From assembly GCA_009741485.1 (NCBI GenBank), contig CM019228.1, positions 11,368,448-11,432,447 of the forward strand: DNA of 64,000 bases, in the 5' to 3' direction. This DNA comes from Malurus cyaneus samueli. Its lineage: Eukaryota > Chordata > Aves > Passeriformes > Maluridae. The notes beneath the pieces are model-generated. The model was not told the DNA's origin. It did not search any database and was given only the letters and a program-made list of their open reading frames with translations. This document shows positions 12,101 through 24,000 of the stretch, in pieces. Within the stretch, counting starts at the first letter, position 1; each line of letters starts with the position of its first letter. The position numbers and the translations under genes are program-made.

Positions 12101-15100
12101 GAAATAAATCCACCCAGCAGCCGGCTGCTGCTCGCAACAGCCGAGCGGTTCCAGGGCGGGGTGGGGATGTGCGGAGCCCCGAGCGGGACCGGTGCGCGCT
12201 CATTCCGCCCCCGCGCAGCCCCGGGGCTCGGTGCGCTCCCGAGTGTTCCCTGCCGCGGGTGTCGCTCGGTTTGTCCCGCTCCTGAGTCACCGATGTGGCA
12301 GCTGCCTGATTAAAACATGAGGGGATTGGCACAGCCAAGCTGGCGGAGCGAGGGGATGCTTGGATTCAGGTTGGGCGGGCGGGGAAGGTGCAGAGACACA
12401 AAGTCGCACACAGAATTACTCGAAATCACACTCAAAATCACACACGTACCACGAAAAAAAAATCACACGCAAAATCACACATAAAATCACACAAAGTCAC
12501 TCAAAATTACACACACATACACAAAATTGCACACAAATCAATCACAAATACATATAAATCACTCAAATCACACTCAAAATCATACAAAATATGCACAAAC
12601 CACACACAAAATCATGCTCAAAATCATGCTCAAAATCACACACAGTCACACATAAAACCACACATAAAACCACACTCAAAATCACACAAACTCACTCAAA
12701 ATTACACAAAACTACACACAAAATTGCACACAAAATCTCATAAAATCACACACAGCATCACATATAAAATCACGCTCAAAATCACACTCAAAATCATACA
12801 AAATAATGCACAAAACCACACACAAAATCACACACAAAGTCACGCGCAAAATCACACGCAAACCCACACAAATTCAGACACAAACCCACACAAAATCACA
12901 CATAAAAATCACTGATAAAATCACACATGAAATCACACAAAATCACACAAAATCACAAAATCACTCGGAATCACACACAAAATCACACACTCCAAATCAC
13001 ACACAAACCCACACAAAATCAAACACACACCCACACAAAATCACGTATAAAAGCACTGATAAAATCACGTACAAAATCACATAAAATCACAGACGAAATC
13101 ACTCAAAATCCCACACGAAATCACTCGAATTCACACTCAAAATCACACAAAACCACACAGAAAATTGCACACAAAACCACACACAAAATTACACACAAAA
13201 TCATGCTCAAAATCACACAGAAAATCACAGAAAAATACACACTCAAAATCATGCACAAAATCATGCAGAAACCCACACAAAATCACACATAAAATCACTG
13301 ATAAAATCACACAGAAAATCACATAAAATCACAGGCAAAATCACTCAAAATCACACTCGAAATCACACAAAACAACACACAAAACCACACACAAAACCAC
13401 ACACAAAATCACTCTCAAAATCATGCTCAAAATCACACATAAAATCACACAGAAAATCACACAAAACCACACCAAATCACACAAAATCATTAAATCACTC
13501 AGAATCACACACAAAATCACACATTAATCACTGATAAATCACACAGAAAATCACAGACAAAATCATTAAACTCACAACCAAACACACAAAACCACACACA
13601 CAATCACACACAAAATCACGCTCAAAATCACGCTCAAAATCACACATAAAATCACACACAAAATCACAAAATCACACATGAAAATCAAACAAAATCAAAT
13701 AAAATCAAACACAATCAACACACAATCAAAAAACACACTCAAATCACACAAAACCACATACAAAACTACACACGAAACCACACAAAAATCATGCCAATAA
13801 CACAACAACAAAACACACAACACACACACAAAAACTACACACAAAACCACACAAAATCACGCTCAAAATCACGCCTCAAATCATACCAAAATCACACACA
13901 AATCGCACACAAAATCACAAAATCACACAAAAACAAAAACAAATCAAATAAAATCACACAAAACCAACACAAAATCACAAAATCACACACAATCACACAC
14001 AATCACACAAAAAATCACACCAAATCACACAAAACCACACCAAATCACACAAAATCACACACAAAGCTCGTTCCCAGGCCCTTTTGAGTTCTCGCTCCCC
14101 GCGGCTGCTCTGGGTTGTGGTTGTCAGACCTGGCACCTCTGCTCCAGCCTGGCTGCCATCCCAGAATTTCAGCACCCATGACCTTTTCCCAGCAAAATCA
14201 CACAAGAAAATCAAACAAAATCAAAACAAAATCACAACACAAATCACACAAATCACACAAATCCACATAACACACAAACTCACAAATCACACAAATCACA
14301 CAAATCATTCAATCACTCAGAATCACACACAAAATCACACATTAAATCACTGATAAAATCACACATAAAATCACAGACAAAATCACTCAAAATCTACACA
14401 CAACCAACACAAAATCACACAAAATCACACACAAAATCACGCTCAAAATCATACTCAAAATCACACATAAAATCGCACACAAAATCACAAAATCACACAA
14501 GAAAATCAAACAAAATCAAACAAAATCACGCACAAAACCACACAAAACCACACCAATCACACAAAAACCACACCAAACACAAAAAACCACACCAAAATCA
14601 CACAAAATCACACACAAAGCTCCTTCCCAGGCCCTTTTGAGTTCTCGCTCCCCGCGGCTGCTCCGGGTTGTGGTTGTCAGACCTGGCACCTCTGCTCCAG
14701 CCTGGCTGCCATCCCAGAATTTCAGCACCCATGACCTTTTCCCAGCAAGAACAGATTAACGGGTCCCATTAATCCCTGGAAGTGGCCAAGAAATGTCACT
14801 CGGTGCCAGCTCAGTGCTCCATCCAAGGTTGGAAACAACGATCTTGAGAGCTTTCCCAACCTTAATGATTGTGGGATTCCAAGGTTCCATTCCTGCAGGG
14901 AAAAGGAAAAGGACAGCTTTGATGGGTTAGGCAGGACATCCGTGGGCAGATGTTCAGCAGCCAACATCCCATTGTGTGATTTGTTGTTTTGTGTGTGATT
15001 TTGGTGTGATTTTGAGTGATTTGACATTTGAGTGATTTGTAATTTTGTGTGGATTTTGAATATTTTGTGCATGACTGTTTGATTTTGAGTGATTTGTGTG

Positions 15101-17990
15101 ATTTGTGTGTATTTTGTGGATTTGTGGTGTTTTATGTGATTTTGTTGTGATTTTGTGGATGATTTTTGGATATTGAGTGATTTGTGTGTGATTGTGTGAT
15201 TGTTGTGGTTTTGAGTGATTTTTGGTGAGATTTTGAGTGATTTTGTGTGGGGTTTTGTCTGATTTTATGTGTGATTTTGAGTGTGATTTTTTTGTGTGAT
15301 TTTGGGTGATCCTGTGTAATTTTGAGTGATTTTGTGTGTGGTTTTGTGTGTGATTTTGAGTGATTTTGTGTGTGATTTTGTGTGTGATTTTGTGTGTGAT
15401 TTTGAGTGATTTTTTGTGTGATTTTGAGTGATTTTGTGCATGATTTTGTGGATAATTTTGAGTGTAATTTTGTGGGGGATTTTGTGTGTGATTTTGTCTG
15501 ATTTTGTGGGGGATTTTGTGTGTAATTTAGAGTGTGATTTTGAGTGATATTGTGTGATTTTGTCTGTAATTTTGTGGGTGATTTTGTTCATGATTTTGAG
15601 TCATATTGTGTGTGATTTTGAGTGATTTTGTGTGTGATTTTGTGTGTAATTTTGTGTGTAATTTTGAGAGTGATTTTCAGTGATTTAGTGTGTGGGTTTG
15701 TGTGTGGTTTTGTGAGTGATTTCCTGTGTGGTTTTGAGTGATTTTTTGTGTGATTTTGTCTGATTTTGTCTGTGATTTTGTGTGATTTTGTGGATGATTT
15801 TGTGGGTGATTTTTTGTGATTTTGTGTGTGATTTTGTGCATAATTTTGAGTGTGATTTTATGTGATTTTCTGCATGATTTTGAGTGATTTTGAGTGTGAT
15901 TTTGTGTGATTTTGAGTGTGATTTTGCTCTGAGGATGTGGCACATTCCACATCCGCTGCTCTCCCTCTGCCCCAGACTCCATCTCCTGCCTCCTTCTCCA
16001 AGCCCCGTGCGTGCCCGTGTCTCTTACTATAAGCACTTTAGAACCTTCTGTGTGCAGAGCTTAATTTCTCTCCATGTTGGGGCTGCCAAAACCGCCAGTC
16101 TTAAGCTGCTATTAAACTCTTTATTTTTTTTTTATTTTCCCCGCTGGGATGCACAGCTTTCTTTTTATCCTTCTTATCCCTGAATCCTCACGCCTGCTTT
16201 ATTCTAGCAGTGTGGTGATTTTTTTTTTTTTTTTTTTTTCCTCCCCAGCCGTTCCCCGGGGCTGTGTGCAGTCAAGGCAGCTGAACTTCTTTCAAGCAGC
16301 AGTAAATACTATTAACACAGGGAAAAGTCAAGCCAAGTGGGAACTTTCCTTGCCTTTTTAAAGCAGGATCGGGCGGATTCACTTGGCCAGGTGGTGAATG
16401 CTCACTGAGGCTCGTAATAAGGTGCTGAAAGCCCCGCTGGGCATCGATCCTCATCCCTCTCCGGTTTTTTTTAACAAAACCGCGCCGCGTTTTTTGCCGG
16501 TTTCTCAGGAGCCCCATCCCCCCGGCCCTAAACCTGAAGACACCGCGGCTGCTCCGGGCGCTGTTGGAGCCCCCAGGGACTGATTTGTGAGCAGCTCCAG
16601 GGCAAGCGGCAGCTCGGTGCCCGCGCATCTCTCGGGGGAAGGCGCTGGCAGCCGCTTGCGCGGGTGATTTGCAGCTGCAGAAAGGCAAAGGACACGCTCG
16701 CAGCTGAGCGGAGCTGATGCCGTCTGGAAGGAAATGTCAGCATGGAAATAAATCCACCCAGCAGCCGGCTGCTGCTCGCACAGCCGAGCGGTTCCAGGGC
16801 GGGGTGGGGATGTGCGGAGCCCCGAGCGGGACCGGTGCGCGCTCATTCCGCCCCCGCGCAGCCCCTGGGGCTCGGTGCGCTCCCGAGTGTTCCCTGCCGC
16901 GGGTGTCGCTCGGTTTGTCCCGCTCCTGAGTCACCGATGTGGCAGCTGCCTGATTAAAACATGAGGGGATTGGCACAGCCAAGCTGGCGGAGCGAGGGGA
17001 TGCTTGGATTCAGGTTGGGCGGGCGGGGAAGGTGCAGAGACACAAAGTCGCACACAGAATTACTCGAAATCACACTCAAAATCACACATAAAATCACACA
17101 TAAAATCACACATAAAATCACACATAAAATCACACAAAGTCACTCAAAATTACACACAACCATACACAAAATTGCACACAAAATCACACACAATATTACA
17201 TATAAAATCACTCAAAATCACACTCAAAATCATACAAAATCATGCACAAACCCACACACAAAATCGTGCTCAAAATCATGCTCAAAATCACACACAGTCA
17301 CACATAAAACCACACATAAAACCACACTCAAAATCACACAAAACCACTTCAAAATTACACAAAACTACACACAAAATTGCACACAAAATCTCATAAAATC
17401 ACACAACAGCATCACATATTAAAATCGACGACTCAAAAAATCACACTTCCAAAATCATACAAAATTAATAGCACAAAAACCACACATACAAAATCACCAC
17501 AAGCAAAGTCCGCGCCAAAATCACACGCAAACCCACACAAATTCAGACACAAACCCACACAAAATCACACATAAAAATCACTGATAAAATCACACATGAA
17601 ATCACACAAAATCACACAAAACCACAAAACATCACTCGGGAATCACACACAAATCACCCACACTTCCAAATCACACCACAAACCCACACTAAATCAAACA
17701 CACACCCACACAAAATCACGTATAAAAGCACTGATAAAATCACGTACAAAATCACATAAAATCACAGACGAAATCACTCAAAATCCCACACGAAATCACT
17801 CGAATTCACACTCAAAATCACACAAAAACCACAGCAGGAAATGCACACAAAAAACACCAAAACTTATCACACAAATCACAATGCTCAAAATCAGCAACAG
17901 AAAATCACAGAAAATACACACTCAAATCCATTGCACAATAATCATGCATGAAACCCAACAAAATCACCACATAAAAGCAAAGAAAGAAAG

Positions 17991-18049
<59 letters not shown>

Positions 18050-21000
18050 AAACAAAAACAACAACAAAACCACACACAAAAACCACACACAAAATCACTC
18101 TCAAAATCATGCTCAAAATCACACATGACTCAGTGCCTTAGCCAATGGGGGGGCTCAGCTTTCTTCTTTCCTTTCCCTTCTTTCCTTCCTTCCTTTCCTT
18201 TCCTCTTTCCTTTCCTTTCCTTTTTCCTTTTCCCCTTTCCTTTCCTTTCCTTTCCTTTCCTTTCCTTTCCGTTCCTTTGCCTTTTCCTTTCCTTCTTTTC
18301 CTTCCTTTCCTTCCTTCCTTCCCTTCCCTTCCCTTCCTTCCTTCCTTCCCTTTCCTTTCCTTCCTTCCCTTTCCCCCTTCCCTTTCCCTTCCCTTCCCCT
18401 TCCCTTCCCCTCCCCTTCCCCTATCCTTCCCCTTCCCCTCTCCCTTCCTTCCTTCCCTGTTTTCCCTCCTGTAGGATGCAGTTGCAGTGGGATCCCTGCC
18501 CGTGGTCCCAACACCCAATGATTATTGGAACCCCAATGATTTTTAACCCCTCAGTTTCAGGGAAGGGGAGAACAGTCCCCAGAAGGCTTTGCCGGCTCGG
18601 ATGGAGAACGACCGTGGCCCAGGGGACCTGTGGGAAAAGAGCAACGTCCCCGCGGTCCTGAACAACCCCTGCTCCGGAGCACAGCAGGTAAGAGGATGTG
18701 GCTGGGGCTGCTTTGGGTGGGAAAAGCAAAATTCCCAGGGTTGGTGGGAATATGGCTCACCCTGGTGGGTTGTCACAGCGCAAGGACAATGTGTATCCCA
18801 AAATCTGGAGTTGCTGGATCCTAGAGCCCATTTGGTGTTTGATCCCAAAAGCTGGAGCTGAAGGATCCTAGAGCCCATTTGGGATTTGATTCCAGACTCT
18901 GGAGTTGCTGGACCCTAGAGCCCATTTGGGATTTGATTCCAAACTCTGGAGTTGCTGGACCCCAGAGCCCATTTGGGATTTGATTCCAAACTCTGGAGTT
19001 GCTGGACCCCAGAGCCCATTTGGGATTTGATCCCAAACTCTGGAGCTGCTGGCATCCCAGAGCCCATTTGGATTTGATTCCAACTCTGGAGTTGCTGGAC
19101 CCCAGAGCCCATTTGGGATTTGATTCCAAACTCTGGAGTTGCTGGACCCCAGAGCCCATTTGGGATTTGATTCCAAACTCTGGAGTTGCTGGACCCCAGA
19201 GCCCATTTGGATTGATTCCAACTCTGAGTTGCTGGACCCAGAGCCCATTTGGGTTTGATCCAAACTCTGGAGCTGCTGGATCCCAGAGCCCATTTGGGAT
19301 TTGATTCCAAACTCTGGAGTTGCTGGACCCCAGAGCCCATTGGGGGAGCCGTGGCTGTTGGTCAGGAGGGGAATGGAGAGCGCCGCTCCTCACCCAAGGG
19401 CTGCCGTGGGACGGGACCCCAGCCAGGGACACACTGGGTTCACCGATGGCTCCCTGGGGACGGTGACCCCTGAGGTGGCAGCAGACCAGGCTGCCCCGTT
19501 AGAGCCATTGGGGTTCCTCAGATGGGAATGGGACGGAGCACTCTGGACAACTCTGGATAACTCCGATAACTCCCGTTAGCTCCGGATAACGCGGGTGACA
19601 CGGATAACGCGTTCCACGGCGCCTTTTCATCTCCTCACGCTGCATGGGCAGGAATTCTCAGGCTCCCTTGCCAAGAGCAGGGGATTAACTCGGTGTTTGT
19701 AGCAGAGCCAGAGACATCAGGCAGAGCCTGCCAGGCCCCCGAGATCACCTCGGGGAGAGCAGGGCATGAGCCAGCCCTGCCAGGGAGCCCTGATGGGATT
19801 AACCCGGGCAGGGCACGGGGGACAGGCTGGGACTGTCCCATGCAGGGACACCTCCCACCATCCCAGGCTGCTCCCAGCCCCAATGTCCAGCCTGGCCTTG
19901 GACACTGCCAGGGATCCAGGGGCAGCCACAGCTTTCTGGGCACCCTGTGCCAGGGCCTGCCCACCTCCCAGGGATCACATATCCTCCATCCCTGCCCTCT
20001 TGGCACTGGGAAGCACTTCCCGTGTCCTGTCCCTCCATCCCTTGTCCCAGTCCTCTCCAGCTCCCCTGGAGCCCCTTTAGGCCCCAAAAGGGGCTCTGAG
20101 CTCTCCCTGGATCCTTCTCCTCTCCAGGTGAGCACCCCCAGCTCTCCCAGCCTGGCTCCAGAGCAGAGGGCTCCAGCCCTGGAGCGCCCGTGGCCTCCTC
20201 TGGACTCCTCCAGCAGCTCCAGGTCCCTCCTGTGCTGGTCCCAGGGTTGGATGGATTTATTCAGGAATTCCTGCATGCAATGACGTCCCCCTGCACTTGT
20301 GCAGCCTCACAGTGTCAGAGACCCCTGGGGGACACACGGGACCCTCTGACCCGGTTCTGGTGCCCGCACAGGGCACCGGGATACTCCTGACCACACCACA
20401 ATTCCTGCAGGGTTTTATCCAGTCTGGCTGGGTGCTGAGGTGCAGACAGGATCTGTTCCCACCCTCCCCTCCCCTCAGGCCCGTGGCCAGGTGTCCCAGC
20501 TGGGTGTCACCGCACATTGGTGACAGCACCCCTGAGCTGCAGCAGCCACTGCAGGGATGTCCCTGGGGCAGCCCCCATTCCCAGCTCATGGATAATTTGC
20601 TGTGGCAGGAATGCCGAGCCCGGGGACGGTCAGGGCTGCTCTCCCTCTGCCCCAGACTCCATCTCCTGCCTCCTTCTCCAAGCCCCGTGCGTGCCCGTGT
20701 CTCTTACTATAAGCACTTTAGAACCTTCTGTGTGCAGAGCTTAATTTCTCTCCATGTTGGGGCTGCCAAAACCGCCAGTCTTAAGCTGCTATTAAACTCT
20801 TTATTTTTTTTTTTTATTTTTTCCCCGCTGGATGCACAGCTTTCTTTTTATCCTTCTTATCCCTGAATCCTCACGCCTGCTTTCTGGAAGCAGTGTGGGA
20901 TTTTTTTTTTTTTTTTTTCCTCCCCAGCCGTTCCCCGGGGCTGTGTGCAGTCAAGGCAGCTGAACTTCTTTCAAGCAGCAGTAAATACTATTAACACAGG

Positions 21001-24000
21001 GAAAAGTCAAGCCAAGTGGGAACTTTCCTTGCCTTTTTAAAGCAGGATCGGCGGATTCACTTGGCCAGGTGGTGAATGCTCACTGAGGCTCGTAATAAGG
21101 TGCTGAAAGCCCCGCTGGGCATCGATCCTCATCCCTCTCCGTTTTTTTTTAACAAAACCGCGCCGCGTTTTTTGCCTGTTTCTCAGGAGCCCCATCCCCC
21201 CGGCCCTAAACCTGAAGACACCGCGGCTGCTCCGGGCGCTGTTGGAGCCCCCAGGGACTGATTTGTGAGCAGCTCCAGGGCAAGCGGAGCTCGGTGCCCG
21301 CGCATCTCTCGGGGGAAGGCGCTGGCAGCCGCTTGCGCGGGTGATTTGCAGCTGCAGAAAGGCAAAGGACACGCTCGCAGCTGAGCGGAGCTGATGCCGT
21401 CTGGAAGGAAATGTCAGCATGGAAATAAATCCACCCAGCAGCCGGCTGCTGCTCGCAACAGCCGAGCGGTTCCAGGGCGGGGTGGGGATGTGCGGAGCCC
21501 CGAGCGGGACCGGTGCGCGCTCATTCCGCCCCCGCGCAGCCCCGGGGCTCGGTGCGCTCCCGAGTGTCCCTGCCGCGGGTGTCGCTCGGTTTGTCCCGCT
21601 CCTGAGTCACCGATGTGGCAGCTGCCTGATTAAAACATGAGAGGATTGGCACAGCCGCGCTGGCGGTGCGAGGGGATGCTTGGATTCAGGTTGGGCGGGC
21701 GGGGAAGGTGCAGAGACACAAAGTCGCACACAGAATTACTCAAAATCACACACGAAACCACGAAAAAAATCACGCGCAAAATCCCACATGAAATCACACT
21801 CAAAATCACACAAAATCATGCACAAACCCACACACAAAATCGTGCTCAAAATCATGCTCAAAATCACACACAGTCACACATAAAACCACACAGAAAACCA
21901 CACTCAAAATCACACAAACTCACTCAAAATTACACAAAACTACACACAAAATTGCACACAAAATCTCATAAAATCACACACAGCATCACATATAAAATCA
22001 CGCTCAAAATCACACTCAAAATCATACAAATAATGCACAACCACACAAAATCACACACAAAGTCACGCGCAAAATCACACGCAAACCCACACAAATTCAG
22101 ACACAAACCCACACAAAATCACACATAAAAATCACTGATAAAATCACACATGAAATCACACAAAATCACACAAAATCACAAAATCACTCGGAATCACACA
22201 CAAATCACACACTCCAAATCACACACAAACCCACACAAAATCAAACACACACCCACACAAAATCACGTATAAAAGCACTGATAAAATCACGTACAAAATC
22301 ACATAAAATCACAGACGAAATCACTCAAAATCCCACACGAAATCACTCGAATTCACACTCAAAATCACACAAAACCACACAGAAAATTGCACACAAAACC
22401 ACACACAAAATTACACACAAAATCATGCTCAAAATCACACAGAAAATCACAGAAAATACACATCAAAATCATGCACAAAATCATGCAGAAACCCACACAA
22501 AATCACACATAAAATCACTGATAAAATCACACAGAAAATCACATAAAATCACAGGCAAAATCACTCAAAATCACACTCGAAATCACACAAAACAACACAC
22601 AAAACCACACACAAAACCACACACAAAATCACTCTCAAAATCATGCTCAAAATCACACATAAAATCACACAGAAAATCACACAAAACCACACCAAATCAC
22701 ACAAAATCATTAAATCACTCAGAATCACACACAAAATCACACATTAAATCACTGATAAAATCACACAGAAAATCACAGACAAAATCATTTAAATTCACAC
22801 TCAAAATCACACAAAACCACACACACAATCACACACAAAATCATGCTCAAAATCACGCTCAAAATCACACATAAAATCACACACAAAATCACAAAATCAC
22901 ACATGAAAATCAAACAAAATCAAATAAAATCACACACAATCACACACAAAATCACACAAAACCACACTCGAAATCACACAAAACCACATACAAAACTACA
23001 CACGAAACCACACACAAAATCATGCTCAAAATCACACACAAAATCACACAACACCACACACAAAACTACACACAAAACCACACACAAAATCACGCTCAAA
23101 ATCACGCTCAAAATCATACCCAAAATCACACACAAAATCGCACACAAAATCACAAAATCACACAAGAAAATCAAACAAAATCAAATAAAATCACACAAAA
23201 CCACACAAAATCACACAAAATCACACACAATCACACACAATCACACAAAAAATCACACCAAATCACACAAACCCACACCAAATCACACAAAATCACACAA
23301 ATTCATTCAATCACTCAGAATCACACACAAAATCACACATTAAATCACTGATAAAATCACACATAAAATCACAGACAAAATCACTCGAATTCACACTCAA
23401 AATCACACAAAACTAGACACAAAATCACACACAAAATCACGCTCAAAATCATACTCAAAATCACACATAAAATCGCACACAAAATCACAAAATCACACAA
23501 GAAAATCAAACAAAATCAAACAAAATCACACAAAACCACACACAAAACCACACCAAATCACACAAAACCACACAAAATCACACAAAACCACACCAAATCA
23601 CACCAAATCACACACAAAGCTCCTTCCCAGGCCCTTTTGAGTTCTCGCTCCCCGCGGCTGCTCTGGGTTGTGGTTGTCAGACCTGGCACCTCTGCTCCAG
23701 CCTGGCTGCCATCCCAGAATTTCAGCACCCATGACCTTTTCCCAGCAAAATCACACAAGAAAATCAAACAAAATCAAACAAAATCACACACAATCACACA
23801 CAAAATCACACAAAACCACACACAAACCCACACCAAATCACACAAAATCACACAAATTCATTCAATCACTCAGAATCACACACAAATCCACCATAAATCA
23901 CTGATAAATCACACATAAAATCACAGACAAACACTTGAATCACACTCAAAATCACACAAAACCAGACACAAATACACACACAATACACACAATCATCAAT

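Larger units (their letters stand above)
11165..15953 (+). repeat. Large repeat unit, copy A
   Basis: Consists of about 1.2 kb of non-repetitive GC-rich core (11165-12400), a forward ATCACACA-type array (12400-14618), a spacer (14619-14970) and a reverse-complement array (14972-15926), ending GGCACATTCCACATCCG. The core is nearly identical by eye to copies B and C. Confidence 0.92.
109..18560 (+). other. NOS1: NOS1 intron 2
   Basis: No gene is recognisable. In order it holds unique DNA to 2.86 kb, a CR1 end, unique DNA, two minisatellites (4.0-5.7 kb), unique DNA with a minus-strand CR1 end near 7.2 kb, further arrays at 8.8-9.4 and 10.2-10.7 kb, A/T homopolymers near 11 kb, then large repeat copies A and B to about 18.1 kb and a CT-rich microsatellite up to about 95 bases before exon 3. 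The many ORFs here lie in repeats or lack similarity to anything I know. Confidence 0.85.

Noticed and set aside
11754..12345. ORFs of 60-130 codons in the GC-rich core, repeated in copies B and C
   Set aside because: They change frame and length between copies because of one-base indels, so they are not under coding constraint. CpG richness explains the lack of stops.
12388..13292. Lys/Thr/His-rich ORFs in the ATCACACA arrays
   Set aside because: Pure translation of a simple repeat; equivalent frames appear in every array copy and on the complementary arrays.
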